Source: Campylobacter concisus UNSWCS | GTDB lineage: Bacteria > Campylobacterota > Campylobacteria > Campylobacterales > Campylobacteraceae | Direction: 5' to 3' | Length of the DNA stretch: 64,000 bases | Assembly (NCBI RefSeq): GCF_000466685.1 | Contig: NZ_ANNG01000010.1 | Span: forward strand, 1-64,000 | Shown: piece by piece, positions 7,764-17,420 of the stretch | Numbering within the stretch: position 1 is the stretch's first letter | Layout of the letters: each line of letters starts with the position of its first letter | Position numbers and translations under genes: made by a program | The notes under the pieces: model-generated | Databases searched by the model: none | What the model saw: the letters and a program-made list of their open reading frames with translations, nothing else | Told to the model about the DNA's origin: nothing

Positions 7764-10700
7764 ATGAGTGAAAATTCTGGCTTTACACACCTACATTTAC
7801 ACACCGAATACTCCCTACTAGACGGAGCTAACAAGATAGAAGAGCTAGCTCATACGCTCCATGACAGAGGCGACACAGCAGCAGCGATCACGGATCACGG
7901 CAACATGTTTGGCGCGATTGATTTTTACAAAAAGATGAAAAAAAATGGGATAAAACCGCTAATTGGCATCGAAGCTTACGTGCATAACGGCGAGCAGCTC
8001 GATGACAAGAGCACCAAACAGCGCTTTCACCTCATCCTAATCGCCAAAAACGAGACTGGCTATAAAAATTTGATGTATCTTAGCTCCATGAGCTACATCG
8101 AGGGCTTTTACTACTATCCTCGTATCAATAAAAAAATCTTAAAAGAGCATAGCGAGGGCCTAGTTTGCAGCTCTGCTTGCTTGCAGGGCGAGGTGAGCTG
8201 GCATCTAAATTTAAGCGAGCGTAACGTTAAATTTGGTGCTAAAGGCTACGAGCGGGCAAAAGAGGTCGCGCTTGAGTATAAAGAAATTTTTGGAGATGAC
8301 TTTTACCTTGAGATCATGCGCCACGGCATCGGCGATCAAAGGCGCATAGACGATGACATTTTGCGTATCGCAAAAGAGACTGGCATCAAGGTCATCGCTA
8401 CAAACGACACCCACTACACTTTTAAAGAAAGAGCCGCTGCGCACGAGGTCTTTATGTGCATCGCGATGAACAAAACCTTAGACGATCCAAACCGCCTTCG
8501 CCACAGCGTCCATGAGTTTTTTGTCAAAAGCAAAGAGCAGATGAATGAGCTATTTTTAGACATTCCTGAAGTGATAGAAAATACCCAAGAGATCGTGGAT
8601 AAGTGCAACCTTGAGATCAAGCTTGGCAACCCAACTCCGCCAAATTTTAAATTTACTCTTGAGTGCGCTAAGGAGAGAAATTTAACCCTCCCAGAGCCAG
8701 AAAACAGATATAGCTTCAAAAATGACGCTGTATTTTTCGAACACGAGTGTAGAAAGGGTCTTGAAGAGAGGCTGAAATTTGTCCCTGAAAATTTACACGA
8801 AGAGTATAGAAAGCGCCTTGAGATAGAGATCGGCATCATCAATAAGATGAATTTCCCAGGATATATGATGATCGTTTGGGACTTCATCAACGAGGCCAAG
8901 CGTAGAGGCGTGCCAGTTGGTCCAGGGCGTGGCTCCGCGGCTGGTAGCTTGGTCGCTTACTCGCTAAAGATCACCGACCTTGATCCTATCCCATACAACC
9001 TGCTTTTTGAGAGATTTCTAAACCCGGAGCGCGTTAGCATGCCAGATATCGACGTGGATTTTTGCCAGAGCAGACGCGGCGAGATCATCGACTACGTCAC
9101 GCAAAAATACGGCAAATTTAACGTTGCTGGCGTTATTACATTTGGTAAATTGCTCGCAAAAGGTGTCATTAGAGATGTCGCTAGAGTCTGCGACATGCCT
9201 TATGCGGAGGCTGATGCGATGGCAAAGCTTATCCCTGATGAGCTTAACATCACGCTAAAAGACGCCTACGAAAAAGAGCCAAAGATAGCTGAGCTAATAA
9301 GTCAAAACCCAAAGGCGGCTAAAATTTGGAAATTTGCCCTTGACCTTGAGGGGTTAAACAGAAACGCCGGTCAGCACGCAGCAGGTGTCGTCATCTCAAA
9401 CGAAGAGCTTTGGAACAAAACTCCGCTATTTCGCCAGCCAAACAGCCCAGAAGATCGCTTTGTCACTCAGTATAGCCTCAAATATCTTGAAGACGTGGAT
9501 TTAATAAAATTTGACTTTCTTGGACTTAAGACGCTAACGGTTATCGACAACGCGATCAAGCTCGTTAAACAGCGCACTGGCAGAGACATCATCTGGGAGC
9601 AGGTCGATAAAAACGACTCTGGCGTTTATAAAATGATACAAAGTGGCCAAGCCATCGGCATCTTTCAGATAGAGGGCGAGGGCATGAGAAAACTAGGAAC
9701 TAGCCTGCGCCCAGACTGCTTTGAGGATATCGTCGCGATGCTAGCACTCTACCGCCCAGGACCGATGGAGAGTGGTATGCTTGATGACTTCGTCAAAAGA
9801 AAACATGGCGAGGCGGAGATAACATACGCATTTAAGGAGCTTGAGCCGATCCTTGCGCCAACATACGGCGTCATCGTCTATCAAGAGCAAGTTATGCAGA
9901 TCGTGCAAGCCATAGGCGGTTTTAGCTTAGGCGGTGCGGACCTTGTGCGCCGTGCGATGGGTAAAAAGATCAAAGAAGAGATGGACAGGCTAAAGGGCGA
10001 GTTTGTAAAAGGTGCTGAAGCCAAAGGGCTAAATGGCCAAAAAGCGGACGATCTTTTCGAGCTGATCGTTAAATTTGCAGGATATGGCTTTAACAAGTCT
10101 CACTCCGCAGCCTACGCTTATGTCACATTTCAGACGGCTTATCTGAAGGCTTACTATCCAGCTGAATTTATGGCGGCACTTCTAACAAGCGAGGAGAGCA
10201 ACGTCGATAAGATCGTTCGCTACATCGATGAGATAAAACGCATAAATATCGATACTTTGCCACCATCTATCAACAAATCAACCAAAGAATTTAGCGTCGT
10301 TAAAAATGAGGGTCACGATGGCATTATATTTGGACTTGGAGCGATTAAGGGTGTTGGTGGAGCGGCTATTGAGAACATCATCGCTGAGCGTGACGCAAAG
10401 GGCGAGTTTAAGAGCATGGACGACTTTGTCTCAAGGATCGATCCATTTAAGGTCAATAAAAAGGTCTTTGAAAGCCTCATAAAAGCTGGCTGCTTCGATG
10501 AGTTTGGCTTTAGTCGCAAGATGCTTTTACAAAATGTAGAAAATATCGTAGAAGCTTGCAAAAATGCAGCCCAGATACGTAAAAATGCGGCTGAGAGTCT
10601 CTTTGGCGAAGATGATAGCATGAATGATGTGAAGATAAATTTTGTCACTATAGATGATGAATTTGACATTAAACAGATCTTAAAATTTGAGCAAGAGAGC

Positions 10701-11375
10701 GTTGGTATCTACCTCTCAGGACATCCGCTTGATGACTATAAAGACGAGATAAATAAGATCAAATACACGCTAAGCTCGGAGTTTGAGAGCTTGCCACAGA
10801 GTGCTGAAATCTTAGTGGTCGGCAAGATCGAGGACTTTGCTACTAGGATAACTAAAAGCGGCAAGAAAATGGGCACGATAAATGTGCTGGACTTTCACGG
10901 CAACATCGAGATCGCCGTCTTTGAAAGGGAGCTTGGCAACATCGAAGATATCGTAAAAGACGAGACTAAACGCGATTTGCCTTACGCATTTAGGATAAAT
11001 ATCTCGCGCGACGATCAGTTTGTAAGGACAAATTTAAACGAGGTTTATAGCCTAGAAGATGCGCAAAATTTAGACTTTAAGACGAGAAAACTAAGGCAAA
11101 ACTCTAAATTTAGCAAAAATGAAGAGGTGAGCGCCCCTCAAAAGGTAAGAGAGTATGCCGAGCTGGAGGTGCTTTTAAGCCTTAGTGAGCTTAGCAGGCA
11201 AAAGCTGGAGCAAATTTACTCGCTAGTTTTTAGCAAAAATGCTCCAAATAATCAAAAACGGCTAATTTTGAAGATAAAAAATGAAGCAACTGGCGAAATT
11301 TTCATCTATAAGACTGACTTTATCGTAAGCGATGATGTGGGCGAAGAGATAGAAAAGCTCGCTGCATCAGCGTAA
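7764..11375 (+). CDS. dnaE: DNA polymerase III alpha subunit
   Basis: DnaE is the replicative polymerase catalytic subunit. The 1203-aa protein starts with a PHP domain (FTHLHLHTEYSLLDG, about 7-21) and has the C-family polymerase palm with PDIDVDF at 427-433, providing catalytic Asp residues, and GPGRGSAAGS about 40 residues before it. A helix-hairpin-helix region (about 840-870) and an OB fold (around 1010-1060) follow. The length is typical of DnaE1. The ATG has an AAGGA site. It stands apart from the nap operon behind the terminator and its own promoter. Confidence 0.97.
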   Translation: MSENSGFTHLHLHTEYSLLDGANKIEELAHTLHDRGDTAAAITDHGNMFGAIDFYKKMKKNGIKPLIGIEAYVHNGEQLDDKSTKQRFHLILIAKNETGYKNLMYLSSMSYIEGFYYYPRINKKILKEHSEGLVCSSACLQGEVSWHLNLSERNVKFGAKGYERAKEVALEYKEIFGDDFYLEIMRHGIGDQRRIDDDILRIAKETGIKVIATNDTHYTFKERAAAHEVFMCIAMNKTLDDPNRLRHSVHEFFVKSKEQMNELFLDIPEVIENTQEIVDKCNLEIKLGNPTPPNFKFTLECAKERNLTLPEPENRYSFKNDAVFFEHECRKGLEERLKFVPENLHEEYRKRLEIEIGIINKMNFPGYMMIVWDFINEAKRRGVPVGPGRGSAAGSLVAYSLKITDLDPIPYNLLFERFLNPERVSMPDIDVDFCQSRRGEIIDYVTQKYGKFNVAGVITFGKLLAKGVIRDVARVCDMPYAEADAMAKLIPDELNITLKDAYEKEPKIAELISQNPKAAKIWKFALDLEGLNRNAGQHAAGVVISNEELWNKTPLFRQPNSPEDRFVTQYSLKYLEDVDLIKFDFLGLKTLTVIDNAIKLVKQRTGRDIIWEQVDKNDSGVYKMIQSGQAIGIFQIEGEGMRKLGTSLRPDCFEDIVAMLALYRPGPMESGMLDDFVKRKHGEAEITYAFKELEPILAPTYGVIVYQEQVMQIVQAIGGFSLGGADLVRRAMGKKIKEEMDRLKGEFVKGAEAKGLNGQKADDLFELIVKFAGYGFNKSHSAAYAYVTFQTAYLKAYYPAEFMAALLTSEESNVDKIVRYIDEIKRINIDTLPPSINKSTKEFSVVKNEGHDGIIFGLGAIKGVGGAAIENIIAERDAKGEFKSMDDFVSRIDPFKVNKKVFESLIKAGCFDEFGFSRKMLLQNVENIVEACKNAAQIRKNAAESLFGEDDSMNDVKINFVTIDDEFDIKQILKFEQESVGIYLSGHPLDDYKDEINKIKYTLSSEFESLPQSAEILVVGKIEDFATRITKSGKKMGTINVLDFHGNIEIAVFERELGNIEDIVKDETKRDLPYAFRINISRDDQFVRTNLNEVYSLEDAQNLDFKTRKLRQNSKFSKNEEVSAPQKVREYAELEVLLSLSELSRQKLEQIYSLVFSKNAPNNQKRLILKIKNEATGEIFIYKTDFIVSDDVGEEIEKLAASA

Positions 11376-11390
11376 ATTTAAGGACAAGAA

Positions 11391-12098
11391 ATGTTTGATA
11401 TTTTTAGAAAAAAGAGCCATTTTTTAGACGAGCTTGGTCTTGATAAGTCTAGCTGGAGTGAGCTTTTTAGCGCTTGCGTTGGCAGAGCGATGCTGCTTCA
11501 AAAACGGCTTTTTAAGCAAGTGGTTGAGGCTAGCAAGTGGCAGGCTGACTTTGAAAGCGGCAAAATTTGCTTTGACAAGCAGGAGTTTGATATGCAGTTT
11601 ATCGGCTCTGAGAGCTTTTCATCAAATACTTGGCTTTGGGGCTATGAAAATGTAAATGGCTTTGATGAGCTCTTGCTTAGCCTTGCAAATAGGGCACGTG
11701 AGTTTGGCGAGAAATTTGGGCTTGAAGCGTTTAGCACGGCGCAGTTTGACCTGGACGAAAATGTAAATGGTCATACGCTCAGCATGGTTGCTTGCGTGGC
11801 ACTTGGCGAGGAGCTAAGCTATTATAAGATTGATTACGACGGAGGTGCTGCATACGTGGCATTTAGGGCGGAGGCCATCTTTAAAGAGCCCGTTTTAGCA
11901 AACGAGTTAGTAAGCGTAGTAAATGAGTGCATAAGCGCCTATGAGCTTGATCACAAGCTTTTTATAAAAGGGCTTTTACTGGGTTGCGATATAAAATTTA
12001 GCGAAAGCAAAGATGAGATCGTAGCTAATTTTCAAGACAAAGTAAGTTTTACATTTGATGAGCTAAATAGGCTAACAGGCGTCTCCGCGAAATTATAA
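11391..12098 (+). CDS. Conserved protein of unknown function, DUF6882-like
   Basis: This 235-aa soluble protein has no signal peptide or membrane segment. The motif NTWLWGYEN near residue 82 and a later aromatic/acidic region resemble the DUF6882 family, whose members carry a similar TWLW-type motif; I place it there from pattern memory only. No catalytic motif is evident. It begins 15 bases after dnaE with an AGGA ribosome site, so it is probably co-transcribed with dnaE. Transcription converges with waaF 30 bases further on. Confidence 0.6.
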   Translation: MFDIFRKKSHFLDELGLDKSSWSELFSACVGRAMLLQKRLFKQVVEASKWQADFESGKICFDKQEFDMQFIGSESFSSNTWLWGYENVNGFDELLLSLANRAREFGEKFGLEAFSTAQFDLDENVNGHTLSMVACVALGEELSYYKIDYDGGAAYVAFRAEAIFKEPVLANELVSVVNECISAYELDHKLFIKGLLLGCDIKFSESKDEIVANFQDKVSFTFDELNRLTGVSAKL

Positions 12099-12112
12099 AC
12101 TTTTTGGCTTGG

Positions 12113-12135
12113 TTATTAGGCGCTTAGCTTAATAA
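12113..12135. terminator. Weak hairpin between convergent genes
   Basis: TTATTA (12113-12118) and TAATAA (12130-12135) can pair around an inner GC/GC pair. The element overlaps the waaF stop codon and separates it from the convergent gene ending at 12098. It is AT-rich, so termination activity is doubtful. Confidence 0.25.
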
Positions 12136-13082
12136 TCTAGCTCTTTTCTTAGTAAATTTATCTCATCTATTACCATTTGTGGCTTGAGTTCTTTCATGCA
12201 AGTATGCGTTTTCAGTGGGCAAACTCGCTTCATACAGGGCATACAAGCTAAATTTAGATGCACTAGCTTTGCAAATTCATTACCCCATGGCGAGGTTTCG
12301 CTAAATTTTGTCGGTCCAAAAAGAGCGATCGTTGGCACAAGAAAGGCGGCAGCTACGTGCATAGGACCGCTATCGTTTGTGACGAAAATACCATTTTTAC
12401 TAAGCCCAGCTATGCGCTCACAAAGCTCTTTGACGCTGGTTTTGCCAGCTAAATTTTGGCAAGTTGCGCCATTTTCTTTTAAAATTTGCTCTATTTTTTC
12501 GCAAATTTCTTGCTCACCTTTGCCACCAAAGATAACTATCTCAAACTCATCTTTAAAATTTAAAGCCACCTGTGCAAAATACTCTGGGTACCATCTTTTC
12601 GCACTTCCGTAGCTCGCACCTGGATTTAGAGCTAGTGTTTTTTTAGCTGAAATTTGAGGTGTAAAATGTAGCTTTAGCTGAGTAGAAATTTTGCCCAAGC
12701 CAAGGGCATTTTTTACAAAATTTGCATATTTTAGCACCTGATGAAGGACGGTTTTGCTCTTTTTGAAGATGGCTTTTTTCTTAGCGTTTATAAAAAATAG
12801 CAAAAATTTACTAGCAAATGAGCTTCTAAAGCTAAGCGCTAGATCAAATTTACCAAGGTTTTTTGCACTTTTAGCAAGAGATAAAAATCTAAATTTAGCC
12901 TTTTTGCTCTCATCAACGACCACTTTTTCGCAGTTTGGATGGCTTTTGTAAAGCTCGCAAGCTACAAATGAGCCAAAAAAAACGATTTTTAAATTCTTTT
13001 CATTTTGCACTAAATTTTCGATCGCAGCGCTCGCCATCACGCTATCACCAAGCCAGGTTGGAAGCTCGATAAAAACTCTCAT
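12129..13082 (-). CDS. waaF: ADP-heptose:LPS heptosyltransferase II (WaaF)
   Basis: WaaF adds the second heptose to the LOS inner core on the cytoplasmic face. The 317-aa GT9 protein opens with the family N-terminus MRVFIELPTWLGDSVMAS and has the donor site region ALNPGASYGSAKRWYPE and NDSGPMHVAAAFLVPTIALFGPT. These features separate WaaF from the WaaC-type protein at 23288. Its start overlaps the stop of the upstream GT4 gene by four bases. Together with waaC it bounds the LOS locus. Confidence 0.92.
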   Translation of the reverse strand: MRVFIELPTWLGDSVMASAAIENLVQNEKNLKIVFFGSFVACELYKSHPNCEKVVVDESKKAKFRFLSLAKSAKNLGKFDLALSFRSSFASKFLLFFINAKKKAIFKKSKTVLHQVLKYANFVKNALGLGKISTQLKLHFTPQISAKKTLALNPGASYGSAKRWYPEYFAQVALNFKDEFEIVIFGGKGEQEICEKIEQILKENGATCQNLAGKTSVKELCERIAGLSKNGIFVTNDSGPMHVAAAFLVPTIALFGPTKFSETSPWGNEFAKLVHLNLACMPCMKRVCPLKTHTCMKELKPQMVIDEINLLRKELDY

Positions 13083-14110
13083 TTTAAGGCATCTTTTACA
13101 ACATCAAGCGTAAGAGCAGCATTTTTTTCGATGCTAAAATTTAAAGAAAGCTGATAGGCCTTCTCTTGCAGGCTCGCTAAAAGCTTATGGTTTGTGAGAA
13201 TTTCATCTATAAACTCTATCGCGCTCTCGTCACTTGGGCTTTGAAGTATAAATTTATCTTCTAATATCTCGCTAGCGCCATTTTGAGCCGTCGTAAAGAC
13301 CACGTTTTTAAAGCTAAGTGCCTCTAGTACGACATTTGAAAATGGTTCATAGTGCGTTGGAAAGATAAAAATATCACTCGCCTCATAAAATTTAGCCGTG
13401 CTCTTTTGCTCGCCGACAAAGTATGCGTTTAGCCCAAGTTTTTTAGCTAGGCGTTTGTAGCTTGAGATGTTTTTGTCTTTGCCTACAATGAGCGTATTTA
13501 CGGGTGTTTTTAGCTTTGAAGTAAGGAGTAAAAACTCTTTTAGCCCCTTTCTTTTAAAGCCATTTCCCACAAAAAGCAGGGTCGCAAGCTCAAATTTAAG
13601 TCCAAATTCCTCACAAAGTGCGAGCTTTGCCTCGGCTTTTTGCACCCTTTGGGGTAAATTTACGCCGTTATAAATGGTCGTGATCTTTTCAGGCTCTATG
13701 CCGTAAGTCGCGATGATCTGCTCTTTGATGAAATTTGAGTTTGTGATGATCTTTTGGGAGTTTTTGAAGCACTTTTTCTCTAAGTATGGATAGACGAAAT
13801 TTAGGGGGTTTAGCCACCAAAAGCTCTTTGTCGCCCTATAAACCTTGTGCACGCCGTCTCCTGCCCTGTAGATATCGGCGCAGCTTACTCGCTCTAGGCT
13901 AAAGTAAAACTCGTCCTCTTTCTTTTGGCGTTTTACTTGGCGGTTAAAATTTAGAGCTTTTTTCCAAGAAGAGATGCTAACATCTCCAAGATATGAGCGA
14001 ATTTCTGTTTGGATACCAAGCTCATTTAGGGCCTTAACAAGCCTTCTTAAGTATCTTTCAGCACCTCCAACTGCGTTTGGATTAGTTCTTAAAAATACTA
14101 TTTTTTTCAT
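13079..14110 (-). CDS. GT4 family glycosyltransferase, LOS core
   Basis: The 343-aa GT-B fold enzyme begins with the acceptor-side motif NPNAVGGAERYLRRLV and has the nucleotide-sugar site YEPFSNVVLEALSFKNVVFTT, with the catalytic-type E-x7-E pair. An inner segment (DIYRAGDGVH, about 75-84) is seen in LPS-core GT4 enzymes. Sugar donor and acceptor cannot be read from the sequence. It overlaps waaF by four bases and waaL by 29 bases, so all three are one transcription unit. Confidence 0.85.
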   Translation of the reverse strand: MKKIVFLRTNPNAVGGAERYLRRLVKALNELGIQTEIRSYLGDVSISSWKKALNFNRQVKRQKKEDEFYFSLERVSCADIYRAGDGVHKVYRATKSFWWLNPLNFVYPYLEKKCFKNSQKIITNSNFIKEQIIATYGIEPEKITTIYNGVNLPQRVQKAEAKLALCEEFGLKFELATLLFVGNGFKRKGLKEFLLLTSKLKTPVNTLIVGKDKNISSYKRLAKKLGLNAYFVGEQKSTAKFYEASDIFIFPTHYEPFSNVVLEALSFKNVVFTTAQNGASEILEDKFILQSPSDESAIEFIDEILTNHKLLASLQEKAYQLSLNFSIEKNAALTLDVVKDALK

Positions 14111-15251
14111 CGATAACTCCTAAAGCCAGTGCCCAAAATAAGAGCATCAAAAGTGCGTTTTCATGGTGAAATGTCGTGTTTACAAGTGAAATTACGTTTT
14201 GAAAAACAAGCATCAAAAGCGCTAGAAAAACTATGCTGTTTTGCCTGAAATTTTTAATGAATTTTACAAAAAGTGATAGTTGAAATACTAAATATGCAAG
14301 CAGGGCGATGATGCCTTTTTCGGTTAAGAATGTTAAAAAGGTGTTGTGTGCATGAGATACATGTGCTTTTGCACTTTGTGGAAAAAAGTGCGTCAAATCT
14401 ATACTCTTAAAATTTCCACTACCTATGCCAAAAAAGATATTGTCTTGCCATGTTTTAAATGCACTTTCAAATATGAGAAATCTAAATTCACCGCCTTGCA
14501 CCCCTTTTGACATTTGATCATATATTCTTTCATCTGCAGTAAAGGCTACGGTTATATATAAGTATGTAAAAAATACTACGCAAAATAAAATGGATAGTGT
14601 TAGTGAGAGCTTAAAACTAACCTCTTTTTTATATATCAAATATGAAAAAATTAAAACACTAACCAATGGAATCATATAAGCAGTCGATCTTGAACCAGCG
14701 ATAGCAAGAGCTAAAATACAAATTATAGATATGGAAATATGTATTGATCTATTTTTATTTTTATTTGATATAAATAATAGTGCTGTTAGAAAAATTAAAA
14801 ATATGTAAATAGCACTATGATTTACATGTCCAATTGATTTTAATATTAAAAAAGCCTCTGGATCTGGATCACTAAATTTTTCTATGCAAGCTGGTATAAA
14901 AGCGACAATAAAACCAGCAAATAGTGCATAAAACATAAATTTAAAATTTATTTTTTCTGTTCCAACAGTTCTAGCTACAAAGAAAAACAACATGCATCTT
15001 AATGGATCAAGCACTCTTGAAGGCGAAACCCCATTTACAAGGCAGCTTATAAAAGTGGCCAAAACAAAGATAAAGAAGGAGACATTTATAACATCAAATT
15101 TAAATTGCCTTTTTTCTTTAACACAGATATAAATTCCAACCAAGACAAAAAGCGTTAATGAAATTTGTTTTAATCCTTCGGTAACTGGTAGTGTAAACAG
15201 CATCACAAGCAAAAAAAAGTTGTAGAGTTTTGACGCAATCTCATTTTTCAT
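14082..15251 (-). CDS. waaL: O-antigen ligase family membrane protein (WaaL-like)
   Basis: The 389-aa protein consists mainly of hydrophobic segments, with a periplasmic region carrying HAHNTFLTFLTEKG (about 303-316), the Wzy_C/ligase signature with its conserved His. WaaL joins undecaprenyl-linked glycans to the lipid A core; a Wzy-type polymerase is the alternative because both share this domain. The gene is markedly more AT-rich than waaF or waaC. Its 3' end overlaps the next GT4 gene by 29 bases. RBS AAAGGA precedes the ATG. Confidence 0.75.
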   Translation of the reverse strand: MKNEIASKLYNFFLLVMLFTLPVTEGLKQISLTLFVLVGIYICVKEKRQFKFDVINVSFFIFVLATFISCLVNGVSPSRVLDPLRCMLFFFVARTVGTEKINFKFMFYALFAGFIVAFIPACIEKFSDPDPEAFLILKSIGHVNHSAIYIFLIFLTALLFISNKNKNRSIHISISIICILALAIAGSRSTAYMIPLVSVLIFSYLIYKKEVSFKLSLTLSILFCVVFFTYLYITVAFTADERIYDQMSKGVQGGEFRFLIFESAFKTWQDNIFFGIGSGNFKSIDLTHFFPQSAKAHVSHAHNTFLTFLTEKGIIALLAYLVFQLSLFVKFIKNFRQNSIVFLALLMLVFQNVISLVNTTFHHENALLMLLFWALALGVIDEKNSIFKN

Positions 15252-15277
15252 GCATATCCTTTAAAATTTAAGTTTGC

Positions 15278-15283
15278 ATTTTA
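15278..15283 (-). promoter_or_regulatory. Divergent promoter region between waaL and the GT2 gene
   Basis: On the minus strand TAAAAT (ATTTTA at 15278-15283 on plus) lies 27 bases before the waaL ATG. On the plus strand AATAATATAC near 15300-15310 may serve the GT2 gene at 15339. The 87-bp gap is the only divergent start inside the LOS locus. Confidence 0.4.
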
Positions 15284-15338
15284 TCATTGATGAACTAAAA
15301 ATAATATACAATTAAACAAAAAGTTAAAAGGAAGTATT

Positions 15339-16367
15339 GTGTCTGGCGTGAAAATAAGCTTTATAGTGCCTGTTTTTAACAAAGAGGAGCATGTTAGAAA
15401 TTGTTTAAATTCGCTAATATCCCAAGATTTTACTGACATTGAGATAATAGTTATAGACGATGGAAGTAGTGATAATACACCACAAATTTTAAAAGAGTAT
15501 GAAGATAAAATAATATTAAAAACAAAGATCAATGCAGGCGTAAGTGCTGCTAGAAATGACGGTATATTGCTAGCTAAGGGAAAATACACTATTTGTATTG
15601 ATGCTGATGATTACGTAGAAAAGGATTACGCTTCAAGCGTATATGATGTTGCAGAGAGGTTTGAGGCAGATATAGTAATAACAGATGCATTTAAAATTTA
15701 TGGTAATAAAAAAGTATATTTAAAAGACTTTGAGACAAAAGATGAATGCACTATAGATAAAGATGAGTATTTAAGGAGATTGCTTGCTTCAAGACATAAT
15801 AAAGTCTTGCATAATACATGGAATAAAGCTATTAAAACAGAAATTTTAAAAGAAAATTTGTTTCCAGTTGGGATTACACAGGCTGAAGATTTTCATGCCT
15901 TAGTAAGAAATGTTATCGCTTCAAAGACTCTTGTGAAGCTAAATAGAGCGTTTTATAACTACAATATCGGAGAAAATAACACTAGTGGCTTTGAAAAGCT
16001 AAAAGCTGTGGTGGATCATAAATTTGTCTATGAGGACATAATCTCAATTTTAAAAAATAAAAATTTAGCTCTTGAGATGGTGCCAGATCTAGAGTTTAGA
16101 AAGATCAAAAGTGTCTATATGCCAGCTATTTTATCAAGGCCAAATTTAAAAAATAGTAGCTATGTAAAGGCGCTTGATCTTTTCTATAAAGATATTGATA
16201 GCATTATAAACTCGGCTGGTTTTTTAAAGCTTAGACTAAAACATAGAATTTTGATAAAAATGCTAAAAAATGTAAAATCATACGAAAATGTATCAAAAAT
16301 TTTAAAAATATTTAATACAATAAATGGCTTTTTATCAAATAAAAAAATGAAAGAATTTAAAGAGTAA
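15339..16367 (+). CDS. GT2 family glycosyltransferase
   Basis: This 342-aa protein has a GT-A domain: SFIVPVFNKEEHVRNCL at the N-terminus, VIDDGSSDNT for nucleotide binding and the DxD motif in CIDADDYV (about 85-92). A C-terminal helical region of about 120 residues may hold the acceptor. The start is GTG with AAAAGGA seven bases upstream. The gene is strongly AT-rich like adjacent waaL, suggesting recent acquisition. It is the first of three plus-strand genes that run against the rest of the LOS locus. Confidence 0.85.
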   Translation: MSGVKISFIVPVFNKEEHVRNCLNSLISQDFTDIEIIVIDDGSSDNTPQILKEYEDKIILKTKINAGVSAARNDGILLAKGKYTICIDADDYVEKDYASSVYDVAERFEADIVITDAFKIYGNKKVYLKDFETKDECTIDKDEYLRRLLASRHNKVLHNTWNKAIKTEILKENLFPVGITQAEDFHALVRNVIASKTLVKLNRAFYNYNIGENNTSGFEKLKAVVDHKFVYEDIISILKNKNLALEMVPDLEFRKIKSVYMPAILSRPNLKNSSYVKALDLFYKDIDSIINSAGFLKLRLKHRILIKMLKNVKSYENVSKILKIFNTINGFLSNKKMKEFKE

Positions 16368-16370
16368 AAA

Positions 16371-17420
16371 ATGATAAACATACTTGAGCTTGAAAGCTCT
16401 TTAGGATTTGGTGGGCAAGAGCACCGCACACAGCGTGTTATAAATGGATTAGACAAGAGCAAATTTAAAGTTTTTTATGGTCTAAACCCTGGCTCAAAAA
16501 GTCTTGAAAAGCAGATAGAATGTGAATTTGTAGAGTTTAATCTCAAAAAGTCTTTTAATATCTTTGAAATTTTAAAAATTTGCAAATTTGTAAAGCAAAA
16601 TAATATAAAAATCATCTCAACTCACTCAGGCAAAGACGGCACCATAGGCGCTATCGTGGGCAAAATTTGTGGAGTTAGCGTGGTTCGCACTAGGCATTTG
16701 CAGCTACCTATTACATCGCCCTTGCCATATAACCTAAGCACCAAAGTGGTTGGCGTTTGCAACTCGGTTTGCGCTGATCTTATCAAAAGAGGTGTGAAAA
16801 AAGAGAAGGTGCTAAAAATCTACACTGGCATCGACACGCAAAAATATATGCCAGAATTTAAAATAAATATGAAAAAAGAATTTGGCTTAAGTGACGATGT
16901 GGTTGGCGTTTGCATCGTTGCAGTGCTAAGAGCTGCTAAAAATCATAAGCTCTTAATCGATGCATTTAGCGAGCTAAATTTAGAAAAATCAGCCCTTTTT
17001 ATCGTGGGCGACGGTCCTCAAAATAAAAATTTACACGAGTATATAAAAGATAAGAAAAATATCTTCATGCTTGGCAACAGAACCGACGTGAGCGACTTTT
17101 TAGGCTCGCTTGATATCTGCGTGTTGCCTTCAGACATGGAGGCTATCGGTGGGGCGCTACTTGAGGCATCTTCGTGCAAGCTAGCTACCATCGGAAGCGA
17201 TGTGGGCGGCCTTGGCGAGGCAGTGAGTAATGGCAAAAGCGGATTTTTATTTGAAAATGGCAACAAAGAGGAGCTAAAAAAGGCGCTTGAAAGGCTCATT
17301 TTAGATGAAAATTTAAGAAAGCAGATGGGTGAATTTGGCAGAGAGTACGTCAAAGAGGCATTTAGCATCGAAAAAATGATAGAAAATACACAAAATTTAT
17401 ATATGGAGCTTGTAAAATGA
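16371..17420 (+). CDS. GT4 family glycosyltransferase
   Basis: The 349-aa GT-B enzyme starts NILELESSLGFGGQEHRT, with the acceptor-site GGQ in place of the usual GGAE. The donor site contains LDICVLPSDMEAIGGALLEA with the E-x7-E type acidic pair. It resembles the minus-strand GT4 at 19561, which also has a GGQ start, and like it is coupled to a deacetylase gene. It follows the GT2 gene by three bases and overlaps the next gene by four. Confidence 0.86.
   Translation: MINILELESSLGFGGQEHRTQRVINGLDKSKFKVFYGLNPGSKSLEKQIECEFVEFNLKKSFNIFEILKICKFVKQNNIKIISTHSGKDGTIGAIVGKICGVSVVRTRHLQLPITSPLPYNLSTKVVGVCNSVCADLIKRGVKKEKVLKIYTGIDTQKYMPEFKINMKKEFGLSDDVVGVCIVAVLRAAKNHKLLIDAFSELNLEKSALFIVGDGPQNKNLHEYIKDKKNIFMLGNRTDVSDFLGSLDICVLPSDMEAIGGALLEASSCKLATIGSDVGGLGEAVSNGKSGFLFENGNKEELKKALERLILDENLRKQMGEFGREYVKEAFSIEKMIENTQNLYMELVK

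Noticed and set aside
11434..11655. 73-codon open frame on the plus strand inside the DUF6882-like gene
   Set aside because: It is a shifted frame of a well-supported gene, has no ribosome site and poor codon use.
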